Positions 44,522-52,664 of a DNA stretch of 64,000 nt are shown one piece after another. The translations under genes were made by a program, and so were the position numbers. The DNA is from Bacteroidaceae bacterium (GTDB lineage Bacteria > Bacteroidota > Bacteroidia > Bacteroidales > Bacteroidaceae). Position 1 is the first letter of the stretch, and every line of letters starts with the position of its first letter. Location of the stretch: positions 1-64,000 of the forward strand of contig JAILQO010000010.1 in NCBI GenBank assembly GCA_024698925.1, read 5' to 3'. The notes under the pieces were generated by a model that saw only the letters and a list, made by a program, of their open reading frames with translations, was not told the DNA's origin and made no database searches.

Positions 44522-44606
44522 CGGAGAGAGAGGGATTCGAACCCCCGGTACCTTGCGGTACGGCGGTTTTCAAGACCGCTGTAATCGACCACTCTACCAT
44601 CTCTCC
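44522..44606 (-). tRNA. tRNA-Ser (anticodon TGA)
   Basis: The 85-nt gene has a 7-bp acceptor stem (GGAGAGA with TCTCTCC), the anticodon loop CTTGAAA with TGA, a long class II variable arm (GTACCGCAAGGTAC) and the T loop TTCGAAT. CCA is not encoded. It reads UCA and probably other UCN codons. Confidence 0.96.
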
Positions 44607-44633
44607 AGAGCGTGATTTCGCGCTTTTGCGGCG

Positions 44634-44641
44634 CAAAGGTA
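44634..44641 (-). promoter_or_regulatory. -7 box of the tRNA-Ser gene
   Basis: TACCTTTG on the minus strand, 28 nt upstream of the mature tRNA 5' end. Confidence 0.6.
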
Positions 44642-44709
44642 AGAAAAGATTATGGAATAAAGATTAAAGATGCCATTTTTTTTCTGTTTTGGCCTCTTTT
44701 TTTGATTTT

Positions 44710-45384
44710 TCACGCATCATGGATTGCTCCTATCCATGGTCCTTCTGTTGGAACTGGAGCTTCTACGAATATTTCCACGTGGCTGACGGGATGCTCGAAT
44801 CGGATGCTGCGGGCATGAAGGCTGATGCTGCCGTCCGGATTGCTGCGAGGCGCACCATACTTGAGGTCACCACGGATTGGACAACCGATGGCCGCTAACT
44901 GACAGCGTATCTGATGGTGACGACCTGTGTGAAGATGGACTTCCAGCAAATGGTAGCGGTCAGTATGCCCAATGACACGATAGTCGAGAACTGCTTTCTT
45001 TGCTCCGGCACGCTCATGGTCGTAGGCATAGCTCTTGTTCTGCTGCTCGTTACGTACTAACCAGTGTGTCAGCGTCGCTGCCTGCTCTTTCGGCTCATTC
45101 TGAACCAGCGCCCAATAGGTCTTCTGTACGCCTTGTGTGCGAAACAGTTCGTTGAGACGGGTTAGTGCCTTGCTGGTACGCGCAAAAAGGACGATGCCGC
45201 TGACAGGACGGTCCAGACGATGAACAACGCCCAGAAAAACAGCACCAGGCTTGGCGTATTTTTCCTTGATATACGCCTTCACCGTCTCGGAGAGTGGGGT
45301 GTCGCCGGTCTTATCGCCTTGGACAATTTCTCCCGCACGCTTCGAGACGATGATGACGTGGTTATCTTCGTAGAGAACCTGCAT
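44710..45384 (-). CDS. RluA-family pseudouridine synthase
   Basis: A 224-aa protein with the catalytic motif HRLDRPVSGIVLFARTSKA (Asp in HRLDR), the YWALVQNEP strand, and HLHTGRHHQIRCQLAAIGCPIRGD. It lacks an S4 domain, as do the short RluA/RluC-type or TruC-type enzymes. It isomerises uridines in rRNA or tRNA; the site is unknown. Its start overlaps the stop of fabG by one base, so it is in an operon with fabG and the tetR-type gene. Confidence 0.93.
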   Translation of the reverse strand: MQVLYEDNHVIIVSKRAGEIVQGDKTGDTPLSETVKAYIKEKYAKPGAVFLGVVHRLDRPVSGIVLFARTSKALTRLNELFRTQGVQKTYWALVQNEPKEQAATLTHWLVRNEQQNKSYAYDHERAGAKKAVLDYRVIGHTDRYHLLEVHLHTGRHHQIRCQLAAIGCPIRGDLKYGAPRSNPDGSISLHARSIRFEHPVSHVEIFVEAPVPTEGPWIGAIHDA

Positions 45385-46121
45385 TACATATTCATGCCGC
45401 CGTCAACCTGGATGACTTGTCCGCTGATGTAGCTGGACATGTCGGAGGCGAGGAAGGTGGCACAGTTGGCAATGTCCTCAACAGTACCGCCACGACGGAG
45501 AGGAATCTTGTTGCACCATTCTTTGCGCACTTCCTCGGGCAGGGACTGGGTCATAGCCGTGTCGATGAAGCCGGGAGCGATAGCGTTGGCGCGGATGCCC
45601 TTGGGACCCATCTCCTGACCAATGGACTTGGCGAGGGCAATGAGGCCTGCCTTAGAAGCAGCATAGTTGGCCTGACCGGCATTGCCGTGAACACCAACTA
45701 CAGATGCCATGTTGATGATGGAACCGCCACGCTGACGCATCATGACGGGGACGCAAGCGTGAATGAAGTTGAAAGCGGACTTCAAGTTAACGGCAATCAC
45801 AGCGTCCCACTGCTGCTCTGTCATACGGAGCATGAGGCCGTCCTTTGTGATGCCGGCGTTGTTAACAAGAATATCGATGCTTCCGAAATCAGCTTTTACC
45901 TGAGCGACCAAAGCTTCCGTCTCGGCGAAATCAGCTGCATTGCTGGCATAGCTCTTGGCTTTCACGCCGAAGGCTGCGATTTCAGCCTGAGTTTCCTCGT
46001 TGACAGCGAGGTCTGTGAATGCGATGTTAGCGCCTTCTGAGGCGAACTTCAGGGCAATGGCCTTGCCAATGCCGCGTGCTGCGCCTGTAATCAGCGCTGT
46101 CTTTCCTTCTAATAACTTCAT
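45384..46121 (-). CDS. fabG: 3-oxoacyl-[ACP] reductase
   Basis: A 245-aa short-chain dehydrogenase. The Rossmann motif is TGAARGIG (near 13-20), then NNAG, the catalytic Ser in NMASVVGVHGNAGQ and YAASKAG with Tyr and Lys. The C-terminus SGQVIQVDGGMNM is FabG-typical. It reduces 3-ketoacyl-ACP with NADPH in fatty-acid elongation. It lies between a tetR-type regulator (4-nt overlap) and rluA-type gene, which is not the usual fab cluster; fabH is in another operon at 56 kb. Confidence 0.95.
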   Translation of the reverse strand: MKLLEGKTALITGAARGIGKAIALKFASEGANIAFTDLAVNEETQAEIAAFGVKAKSYASNAADFAETEALVAQVKADFGSIDILVNNAGITKDGLMLRMTEQQWDAVIAVNLKSAFNFIHACVPVMMRQRGGSIINMASVVGVHGNAGQANYAASKAGLIALAKSIGQEMGPKGIRANAIAPGFIDTAMTQSLPEEVRKEWCNKIPLRRGGTVEDIANCATFLASDMSSYISGQVIQVDGGMNM

Positions 46122-46756
46122 GTGTAATATTGTTTTTGTTGAATGTTGTCAGTGATAACGGGAACGGGCCGCACATCCATGCCGAGTGCGCGGCGTAGGA
46201 TCTTGGTGACGATAGGCCGTGTGGCATTAATGTTCATGCCGATGCCAAGACGACCGTAAATGTAGGGGACTTCCAAACCTTTGGCACATGCTTGAATAAT
46301 ATCGGTGTATAACATCAGGTCATCAATGTCAAAGTATCCGCGTTGACAGCCTTCCTCAAGCGTCTTGGCAAAGATATCGTGCTCTTTCTTATCATATTTC
46401 TTACGGACACTTGCCACCTGCCAGATATTACGGAAGAATTCTGCGCGCAGATGTCCGTTACGCTCCACGGCCTCTTTCATCAGGCTCAGGTGTGCGAAAA
46501 TCAGTTCCACAAGCTTATCCAATGGTGGTAGCTGACGACGGGCAACGGCCAGGAACGTGGAGGAAATACGCTGTAGCTCGCCATTGATAACGGCAGCGTA
46601 TATCTCCTCTTTATTTTTAAAATAGGTATAGAGGGTGCGACGCCCCTTGCCAGAGGCTTCTGCGATGTCGTTCATCGTCGTGTTCTCGAATCCATGTTTG
46701 GCGAACAACTGCCGTGCTACATCGACCAGCAATTGGCGCGTTTTTTGTTGCGGCAT
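46118..46756 (-). CDS. TetR/AcrR-family regulator
   Basis: The 212-aa protein has an N-terminal HTH (FENTTMNDIAEASGKGRRTL then YTYFKNKEEI, about 22-55) and an all-helical ligand-binding domain with REKD-rich surface. By position it is first in an operon with fabG and rluA-type genes. TetR regulators beside fab genes (FabR, FadR-like) often sense acyl groups; that is inference. The promoter region 46780-46811 could be its own target, though no clear palindrome is seen there. Confidence 0.9.
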   Translation of the reverse strand: MPQQKTRQLLVDVARQLFAKHGFENTTMNDIAEASGKGRRTLYTYFKNKEEIYAAVINGELQRISSTFLAVARRQLPPLDKLVELIFAHLSLMKEAVERNGHLRAEFFRNIWQVASVRKKYDKKEHDIFAKTLEEGCQRGYFDIDDLMLYTDIIQACAKGLEVPYIYGRLGIGMNINATRPIVTKILRRALGMDVRPVPVITDNIQQKQYYT

Positions 46757-46779
46757 AGCTCAAATGTTTAAAATCGGTG

Positions 46780-46811
46780 CAAAAGTATAAGTTTTGTGCG
46801 AGATTCCCAAA
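46780..46811 (-). promoter_or_regulatory. Promoter of the tetR-fabG-rluA operon
   Basis: TACTTTTG (46787-46780) with TTTG (46811-46808), spaced 20 nt, on the minus strand. It matches the Bacteroidetes consensus well. Confidence 0.72.
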
Positions 46812-46879
46812 AAAATAGCGCACACTTTTTGCACTTGTGTGCAAAAAGATGCTTTTAAAGGCAGTTTTTGCATGAAATA

Positions 46880-46911
46880 TTTGGCAAATCCAAAGAAATA
46901 GCGTACCTTTG
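46880..46911 (+). promoter_or_regulatory. Promoter of initiator tRNA
   Basis: TTTG (46880-46883) and TACCTTTG (46904-46911) are spaced 20 nt, a textbook Bacteroidetes promoter. Transcription would start near 46915, about 44 nt before the tRNA. Confidence 0.82.
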
Positions 46912-46958
46912 CACCCGCAAACGACAAGATGGCCTTTTGAAAGACCCTTGTTGGAGAT

Positions 46959-47031
46959 CGCGGAGTGGAGCAGTTGGTAGCTCGCCAGGCTCATAACCTG
47001 GAGGTCGCCCGTTCGAGTCGGACCTCCGCAA
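46959..47031 (+). tRNA. Initiator tRNA-fMet (anticodon CAT)
   Basis: The acceptor has the unpaired C1-A72 that marks initiators, with G2-C71 to G7-C66 paired. The anticodon loop CTCATAA carries CAT. The T loop is TTCGAGT. The anticodon stem has G30-C40 and G31-C39, but the third pair is A29-T41, so the usual run of three G-C pairs is reduced. The T stem shows a C50-A64 mismatch. CCA is not encoded. Confidence 0.92.
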
Positions 47032-47040
47032 CTAAGAAAA

Positions 47041-47072
47041 GAAGGGATGTTGCTCAACAGCAACATCCCTTC
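47041..47072. terminator. Bidirectional intrinsic terminator between tRNA-fMet and the FeoB-associated gene
   Basis: A perfect 14-bp stem GAAGGGATGTTGCT with its complement and a 4-nt loop (CAAC). It follows the tRNA by 9 nt, with a T-rich tail (TTCTTTG). The right arm also encodes the C-terminal KKGCC residues of the converging gene. Confidence 0.88.
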
Positions 47073-47257
47073 TTCTTTGTATTCTCTTCGCAGGTCTCGG
47101 CCTGCGGTGTCTTCTGTTTCTGACAGTTGTCGGCAAGCGGACATCCTGCACAGCGGACGTCTTCGTCCTGTCGTGTCTTCGTGAAACGCTGCCGAAGTAG
47201 ATACGCTACATAGGCTGCGCAGGCACAGAGAATGAGTATGACAACTGCCAACTGCAT
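47054..47257 (-). CDS. FeoB-associated Cys-rich membrane protein
   Basis: The start at 47257 (MQLAVVILILCACAAYVAYLL) overlaps the feoAB stop by one base (TGATG), so it is coupled to feoAB. The 67-aa protein has one membrane helix (2-22), then a basic linker, and a Cys-rich tail with CAGCPLADNC, C at TC, and the terminal CCC. This fits the FeoB-associated family. It may bind iron or a cluster and help FeoB, as FeoC does in enterobacteria. The last six codons lie in the terminator hairpin. Confidence 0.85.
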   Translation of the reverse strand: MQLAVVILILCACAAYVAYLLRQRFTKTRQDEDVRCAGCPLADNCQKQKTPQAETCEENTKKKGCCC

Positions 47258-49716
47258 CAGAACATCCCTCCTATTTGTACCACAAGAGCGGAAACCGCCC
47301 AGGCCACAGCTGTCGTATAAAGTGCCGCGCCGATGGCCCAACGCCATTTACCGGTCTCGTTCTTGATGGCTACGATGGTGGCCAGACAGGGGAAGTACAA
47401 GAGTACAAATAGCAGATAGGCAAATGCAATGAGTGGCGTGATTCCGTCAGCGCTCATGAGTTGGCGCAGATGTGTATATTTGCTACTGTCCTCAGAGAAA
47501 GTGTCATCATCGCCAAATGAGTCATCGCCCGAGTAGAGAACTCCCATCGTTGAGGCTACAATCTCCTTCGCGCCTACGCCTGCGATAAGGCTTACGTCCA
47601 GTTTCCAATTGAAATGTTGCGGTGCAAAGAGCGGCGTGACGGCTTTACCTGCACGACCGAGGTAGGACGTTTCCATATTATCAGCTGTGCCCACGGCAGA
47701 GGATGAGGATGGGCCGAAGTAGCTTAGCGCCCAAACGATGATGCTGGCAACGAGGATAATGCCGCCCATCTTCTTCAGGTATTCTTTGCCCTTTTCCCAT
47801 GTGTGGCGGCCAATAGCCTTTGCCGTCGGCCAACGATAGGGTGGTAGCTCCATGACAAACGGCGTGTCTTCGCCCTTGATAACAAAGGTGGAGAGGATCC
47901 GGGAGACGATGATGCTCACAAGGATGCCGATGGCGTAGAGCGACACCAATACCGTACTGCGCCACTGTGCCGCAAAGAAGGTACCTACTATCATAATATA
48001 TATAGGTAAGCGTGCGGAACATGACATGAACGGGATAATCATCATCGTGATCAGGCGTGAGCGCCGACTCTCCACGGTGCGTGTAGCCATCACTGCAGGC
48101 ACGTTGCAGCCGAAGCCCATTACCAGAGGGATGAACGACTTGCCATGCAGTCCCATTCGATGCATCAGTTTGTCCATGATGAAGGCCGCGCGGGCCATAT
48201 AGCCAGAGTCCTCCATGAAGGATATAAAGAAGTAGAGAATCAGAATCTGCGGTAGGAAGACGATGACGCTGCCTACGCCGCCGATGATGCCATCTACAAG
48301 CATCGAACGTAAGGGCCCTTCGCTCATCGAGGTGCCTATCCACTCACCGAGCCATGCTACGCCCGCCTCAATCCAATCCATAGGATACTGTCCAAGTGTA
48401 AAGGTGACTTGGAACATCACATATAGGATGAGGAAAAAGATGGGGAATCCCAGATACTTGTTGGAAAGAAGGTTGTCTATGCGATGCGTGGTCTTGTACG
48501 TGTCCTTCTTCGTGCCAGTCGTGAAGCCCGCCTCGGCTAATGCACCGTGGATAAAGCCGTATTTAGCATCCATGATGGCGGTTTCTGAATCCACGCCGGT
48601 CTCTTCCAGAACACGGGCTCCGGCATAGTCGCGTGTGGCCATGAGGCGTTTGCGGTCCTCGCTACGATGCTCGCTTTCCACGTGACTTTCCACATAGTGG
48701 ATGACCTCTGTGTCATGTTCCAGCAGTTTGATGGCCAGATAGCGAGTGGAGAACTGGGTGCGCAGGTGCTCATCGGCTTTCAGGAACGTCTGGATATGCG
48801 TGATGCCGTCCTCGATTTCGTGGCCATAGTTGATATGAATGTGGCGCGTGTGGACGTTCTGGTCCTCAAAGACCTCTATGACGGTATGGAACAGTTCCTT
48901 CACGCCGCGTCCGGTCTTGAACGAAGTGGGTATCATTGGCACGCCGAAAAGTGTCGATAGGATGTTCATGTCGAGGCTGTCGCCACGCTTCTCAAACTCA
49001 TCGAACATATTCAGCGCGCACACTACGCGCAGGTTCATATCTACCAACTGCGTGGTCAGGTAGAGGTTGCGCTCCAGATTGGAAGCATCCAATACATTGA
49101 TGACGATATCCGGATGCTCCGTCGCCAGATGCTGGCGAACATACAATTCCTCTGGCGAATAGCAGGAGAGAGAGTATGTTCCAGGCAAGTCTGTGAGCTG
49201 GAATGTGTACCCTTCCATCTCTGCTGTGGCTGTCGTGGCATCTACCGTAACGCCGGAATAGTTGCCGACACGTGCATGAGCACCGCTGGCATAGTTGAAC
49301 AGCGATGTCTTGCCGCAGTTGGGATTGCCGATGAGGGCAACGGAGATGGTTCCACCTCCCTGTCCCTCTTTCGTGGGGAGGGGTGTTGTATCTTGATGAG
49401 CAAGGGACTGCTCTTCATTTACGGAGTAAGACTTGGTGCTTTTCGCAGTTCTCGGCAAGTGATGACCTTCCCCTTTATTGGGGATGGATTGGGAAGTGGG
49501 TCTAACCTCTATCATCCTCGCTTCATCGTGTCGCAAGCTCACCTCGTAGCCCATCAGCTTATACTTTACAGGGTCTTGTAGCGGTGCGTTGAGCAAAGCT
49601 TCTACCGGCTGTCCTTTGATGAAGCCCATCTCGATGATGCGCTTACGGAAGCCGCCGTGACCGCTAACCTTTACAATCACGGCCCGCTCGCCTGTCTTCA
49701 GTTCTGATAGTTTCAT
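47257..49716 (-). CDS. feoB: Fused FeoA-FeoB ferrous iron transporter
   Basis: The start at 49716 (MKLSELKTGERAVIVKV) gives 819 aa. Residues 1-72 are a FeoA SH3-like domain. The G domain of FeoB begins near 125 with G1 GNPNCGKTS (130-138), then G3 TDLPGTYSLS and G4 NMFDE. Membrane helices fill the C-terminal half, with two Gate domains (FGCNVPAVMATRT, VGAKEIVASTMG). FeoA-B fusion is common in Bacteroidetes. The linker (about 73-123) carries repeat-derived peptides SIPNKGEG and TTPLPTKEGQGGG. It imports Fe2+ through the inner membrane. A consensus promoter lies upstream (49744-49775). Confidence 0.96.
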   Translation of the reverse strand: MKLSELKTGERAVIVKVSGHGGFRKRIIEMGFIKGQPVEALLNAPLQDPVKYKLMGYEVSLRHDEARMIEVRPTSQSIPNKGEGHHLPRTAKSTKSYSVNEEQSLAHQDTTPLPTKEGQGGGTISVALIGNPNCGKTSLFNYASGAHARVGNYSGVTVDATTATAEMEGYTFQLTDLPGTYSLSCYSPEELYVRQHLATEHPDIVINVLDASNLERNLYLTTQLVDMNLRVVCALNMFDEFEKRGDSLDMNILSTLFGVPMIPTSFKTGRGVKELFHTVIEVFEDQNVHTRHIHINYGHEIEDGITHIQTFLKADEHLRTQFSTRYLAIKLLEHDTEVIHYVESHVESEHRSEDRKRLMATRDYAGARVLEETGVDSETAIMDAKYGFIHGALAEAGFTTGTKKDTYKTTHRIDNLLSNKYLGFPIFFLILYVMFQVTFTLGQYPMDWIEAGVAWLGEWIGTSMSEGPLRSMLVDGIIGGVGSVIVFLPQILILYFFISFMEDSGYMARAAFIMDKLMHRMGLHGKSFIPLVMGFGCNVPAVMATRTVESRRSRLITMMIIPFMSCSARLPIYIMIVGTFFAAQWRSTVLVSLYAIGILVSIIVSRILSTFVIKGEDTPFVMELPPYRWPTAKAIGRHTWEKGKEYLKKMGGIILVASIIVWALSYFGPSSSSAVGTADNMETSYLGRAGKAVTPLFAPQHFNWKLDVSLIAGVGAKEIVASTMGVLYSGDDSFGDDDTFSEDSSKYTHLRQLMSADGITPLIAFAYLLFVLLYFPCLATIVAIKNETGKWRWAIGAALYTTAVAWAVSALVVQIGGMF
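49348..49389. repeat. Palindromic coding repeat d1 in the feoAB linker
   Basis: This 42-bp segment encodes TTPLPTKEGQGGGT. It matches the valS element at 31730-31771 in 30 of 42 aligned positions, in the same frame and orientation, giving nearly the same peptide ([14 protein letters not shown] in ValS). Confidence 0.8.
49467..49506. repeat. Diverged palindromic coding repeat d2 in the feoAB linker
   Basis: The segment encodes part of TSQSIPNKGEG. It resembles the intergenic copy at 31845-31884 in its ends (CCCCT and GTGGGTCT), with a short indel, and is inverted relative to d1. The two lie 77 bp apart. Confidence 0.5.
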
Positions 49717-49743
49717 ACGTCGCAGTTTCTTCGTTATTTGCTG

Positions 49744-49775
49744 CAAAAGTACATCTTTATTCTGAAACGACCAAA
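49744..49775 (-). promoter_or_regulatory. Promoter of feoAB
   Basis: TACTTTTG (49751-49744) with TTTG (49775-49772), spaced 20 nt, on the minus strand. A leader of about 24 nt follows. No Fur box is evident. Confidence 0.75.
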
Positions 49776-49908
49776 AATGAGTGCCCTCTCCGACAAAAAT
49801 ACCTACTTTTGGTGATGGCAATTGCTTATAAAAAGAAGGTTCTAAAGGAGGTTCTCATTAGTGCCCAATCTCCCCCATTAATGATTCTCTAAGGAAGTGT
49901 AGTTTATA

Positions 49909-49986
49909 TTCCAAGGCCTGGAATACAAGTACCAAGTCTTGGTACAGATGTTTCAAGTCTTGGTACAGATGTTCCAAAGCTTGGAA
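49909..49986. repeat. Four palindromes with an exact 21-bp period
   Basis: 15-bp near-palindromes start at 49909, 49930, 49951 and 49972: TTCCAAGGCCTGGAA, TACCAAGTCTTGGTA, TTTCAAGTCTTGGTA, TTCCAAAGCTTGGAA. They are separated by 6-bp spacers (TACAAG, CAGATG, CAGATG). Each has the form CCAA-N3-TTGG or close. The array lies in the 400-bp interval 49717-50116 between dnaK and feoAB; that interval otherwise holds the feoAB promoter and the dnaK terminator. Confidence 0.85.
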
Positions 49987-50049
49987 TAGAAAAATGGATT
50001 AATGGAAAGGAAATAGTGCAGAAGCAAAAGGGAAACCGCAATGTTTAAC

Positions 50050-50081
50050 AAAAAAAAGGCCTCACATTGAAATGAAGCCCT
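50050..50081 (-). terminator. Intrinsic terminator of dnaK
   Basis: On the minus strand GGGCTTCATT and AATGTGAGGCC form an imperfect stem, followed by eight T. It lies 36 nt after the dnaK stop. Confidence 0.7.
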
Positions 50082-50116
50082 TCTCGTGGAATATGTGGGT
50101 ACTTTTCTGAAGGCTA

Positions 50117-52063
50117 TTACTTGACCTCCTCGAAGTCGGCATCTTGGATGTTGTCGCCCTGCTGGCCGCCTTGTGCGCCGCCCTGAGGACCAGCCTGTTG
50201 GCCGTTGAAGGGACCATTGGCACCTTCGAAGGGGTTGCCTTGTGCGCCCTGAGCGCCGGCGCCTGCCTGCTGAGCGGCAGCGTACATCTTCTGAGCTGCG
50301 TTGTTCAGCTCGTTGGTTGCAGCGTCGATGGCTGCGAGATCCTGTGCCTTGTGGGCATCGCGGAGCTTCTGGAGAGCTGCCTCAACCTCGGCCTTCACAT
50401 CAGCGGGCAGCTTGTCACCGCTCTCCTTGAGCATGTTCTCGGTCTGGAAAATCATGCTGTCGGCCTGATTCAGCTTGTCAATCTTCTCGCGCTCCTTCTT
50501 GTCGGCATCGGCATTAGCTTCTGCCTCAGCCTTCATGCGCTCAATCTCTTCCTTGCTCAGACCGCTGCTGGCCTCAATGCGGATAGCCTGCTCCTTACCG
50601 GTTGCCTTATCCTTGGCGCTGACCTTCAAGATACCATTGGCATCGATGTCGAAGCTTACCTCAATCTGTGGAATACCGCGACGAGCGGGAGCGATGCCAG
50701 TCAGGTTGAACTGACCGATACTCTTGTTCTGAGCTGCCATGGGACGTTCGCCCTGAAGCACGTGGATAGTCACTTCGGTCTGGTTGTCAGCAGCTGTGGA
50801 GAACACCTCGCTCTTGTGGACAGGAATGGTGGTGTTGGCTTCGATGAGTTTGGTCATAACGCCACCCAGGGTCTCGATACCCATGCTCAATGGTGTTACG
50901 TCGAGGAGAACGATGTCCTGACCGGCCTCGTTGTTAAGGATGGCACCCTGGATGCTGGCACCTACTGCTACCACCTCATCGGGGTTCACGCCCTTGCTGG
51001 GAGCCTTGCCGAAGAAGTCTTCAACGAGCTTCTGAATAGCGGGGATACGGCTGGAGCCACCTACGAGGATCACCTCGTCGATATCGCTGTTGCTCAGGCC
51101 AGCATCCTGCATGGCCTTCTGGCAGGGTACCTTACAAGCCTGGATGAGGCTGTCGGCGAGCTGCTCGAACTTGGCGCGAGTCAGCGTCATGACAAGATGC
51201 TTAGGCACACCATTGACGGCTGTGATGTAAGGCAGGTTGATCTCGGTGGTGCTGGAACTAGAGAGCTCAATCTTAGCCTTCTCAGCAGCTTCCTTCAGAC
51301 GCTGGAGCGCCATAGGATCTTGTTTGAGATCTACGCCTTCCTGAGCGCGGAACTCGTTGGCCATCCAATCAATGATGACCTGGTCGAAGTCGTCACCGCC
51401 GAGGTGAGTGTCACCATTGGTGCTAAGAACTTCGAAGACACCACCACCAAACTCCAGGATGGAGATATCGAAGGTACCACCGCCAAGGTCGAAGACGGCA
51501 ATCTTCATGTCCTTATTAGCTTTGTCAACGCCGTATGCCAATGCAGCGGCTGTAGGCTCGTTGACGATACGCTTTACCTCCAGACCGGCAATCTGACCAG
51601 CTTCCTTGGTGGCCTGACGTTGACTATCGCTGAAGTAGGCGGGTACGGTGATGACAGCTTCTGTCACCTCCTGACCAAGATAGTCCTCAGCGGTCTTCTT
51701 CATCTTCTGCAGGATCATTGCGCTAATCTCCTGCGGCGTATAGAGGCGGCCATCGATGTTGACACGCGGCGTGTTGTTGTCGCCACGATCTACCTGATAA
51801 GGTACGCGGCTAATCTCCTTCTGCACCTGATCATAGGTCTCGCCCATGAAACGCTTGATGGAGAAAATCGTGTTCTTAGGATTGGTGATAGCCTGACGCT
51901 TGGCAGGATCACCCACTTTGCGCTCGCCGTCTTTCATGAATGCGACGATGGAAGGTGTGGTGCGCTTGCCCTCAGAGTTGGCAATCACAACGGGCTCGTT
52001 GCCCTCAAAAACGGATACGCAGCTGTTAGTGGTACCCAAGTCAATTCCAATAATCTTTCCCAT
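50117..52063 (-). CDS. dnaK: Chaperone DnaK
   Basis: The start at 52063 ([18 protein letters not shown]) gives 648 aa; a longer frame to 52129 adds 22 unlikely residues. It has the phosphate motifs [10 protein letters not shown] and [14 protein letters not shown], the interdomain linker [14 protein letters not shown], the substrate domain, a helical lid, and a glycine/glutamine-rich tail ending DADFEEVK. It works with DnaJ and GrpE, neither of which is next to it. It is monocistronic with a terminator. A 654-aa antisense frame over it is not a gene. Confidence 0.98.
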   Translation of the reverse strand: MGKIIGIDLGTTNSCVSVFEGNEPVVIANSEGKRTTPSIVAFMKDGERKVGDPAKRQAITNPKNTIFSIKRFMGETYDQVQKEISRVPYQVDRGDNNTPRVNIDGRLYTPQEISAMILQKMKKTAEDYLGQEVTEAVITVPAYFSDSQRQATKEAGQIAGLEVKRIVNEPTAAALAYGVDKANKDMKIAVFDLGGGTFDISILEFGGGVFEVLSTNGDTHLGGDDFDQVIIDWMANEFRAQEGVDLKQDPMALQRLKEAAEKAKIELSSSSTTEINLPYITAVNGVPKHLVMTLTRAKFEQLADSLIQACKVPCQKAMQDAGLSNSDIDEVILVGGSSRIPAIQKLVEDFFGKAPSKGVNPDEVVAVGASIQGAILNNEAGQDIVLLDVTPLSMGIETLGGVMTKLIEANTTIPVHKSEVFSTAADNQTEVTIHVLQGERPMAAQNKSIGQFNLTGIAPARRGIPQIEVSFDIDANGILKVSAKDKATGKEQAIRIEASSGLSKEEIERMKAEAEANADADKKEREKIDKLNQADSMIFQTENMLKESGDKLPADVKAEVEAALQKLRDAHKAQDLAAIDAATNELNNAAQKMYAAAQQAGAGAQGAQGNPFEGANGPFNGQQAGPQGGAQGGQQGDNIQDADFEEVK

Positions 52064-52244
52064 AGTTGTATTGTTTTTAATTGTTATGATTCGTTTGATG
52101 TTCGATGACGGATTCGCATGAATCGTCATACCTGTCCAAGCAAACAGCGTGCCAAAAGCGGCTTCATGCGGGCGTGAACCATATAAAAATAAAAGAATAT
52201 GTCGTTTTTTTCACTTTTCATTTTTCTACTTTTCATATTTTTCC

Positions 52245-52252
52245 TACCTTTG
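52245..52252 (+). promoter_or_regulatory. -7 box abutting the lipoprotein start
   Basis: TACCTTTG ends 4 nt before the ATG of the lipoprotein gene, so the transcript should start at or next to the start codon. The region upstream is a T-rich track with repeated ATTTTTC/ACTTTTC. Confidence 0.6.
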
Positions 52253-52256
52253 CGAC

Positions 52257-52655
52257 ATGAAATCTGCCAAAATGACATTATTCGCCATCTTTGCTGTGAC
52301 AATGATGATGTTAAGTTGTAGCTCCGACCTCACGCGTGACCAGCGCCGCGTGCGCCGTGCCGCCGAGTGCTGCTATAGCTATCTGCAAAAAGGAAAGTAT
52401 GAGAAATTTGTCGGCGAGATCGCTTATGCCGACTCGATGTCTGAAGACTATCGTGCCCAGATGGTAGATTTAGTAAAAGAATTTGCCGCGTTGCAGGAAG
52501 CGCAACACGGCAAACTATTGGAGGCAGAAGCCATCGGCGATACAATCATTGATGCGATGGCCCAAGTGTATCTTCTCGTGTCCTATGCCGACAGTACCTC
52601 TGAAGAGGTGGGGCTGCCGATGGTGAAAGTGGACGGCGACTGGAAGATGCAGTAG
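52257..52655 (+). CDS. DUF4878-like lipoprotein
   Basis: The start at 52257 (MKSAKMTLFAIFAVTMMMLS) gives a lipoprotein signal with lipidated cysteine C21. The 132-aa protein has a helical half (CCYSYLQKGKYEKFV) followed by a strand ending VGLPMVKVDGDWKM, as in small DUF4878/NTF2-like proteins. It would sit on a membrane facing the periplasm. Function unknown. It is divergent from dnaK and convergent on the SIMPL gene. Confidence 0.72.
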   Translation: MKSAKMTLFAIFAVTMMMLSCSSDLTRDQRRVRRAAECCYSYLQKGKYEKFVGEIAYADSMSEDYRAQMVDLVKEFAALQEAQHGKLLEAEAIGDTIIDAMAQVYLLVSYADSTSEEVGLPMVKVDGDWKMQ

Positions 52656-52664
52656 CCTAAATCA

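Noticed and set aside
44394..44636. 80-aa frame across tRNA-Ser
   Set aside because: It reads through the tRNA and both terminators, and its repeated residues come from the tandem duplication.
47257..49821. Longer N-terminus of feoAB from 49821
   Set aside because: It would cover the consensus promoter at 49744-49775; FeoA begins at MKLSELKTGERA (49716).
49717..50116. Fur box or small RNA controlling feoAB
   Set aside because: No Fur-like 19-bp inverted repeat was found; the palindromes there are of another type and I cannot support an RNA gene.
50144..52108. 654-aa open frame antisense to dnaK
   Set aside because: It is a shadow of the GC-biased dnaK codons; dnaK on the other strand is certain and the antisense protein has no recognisable domain.
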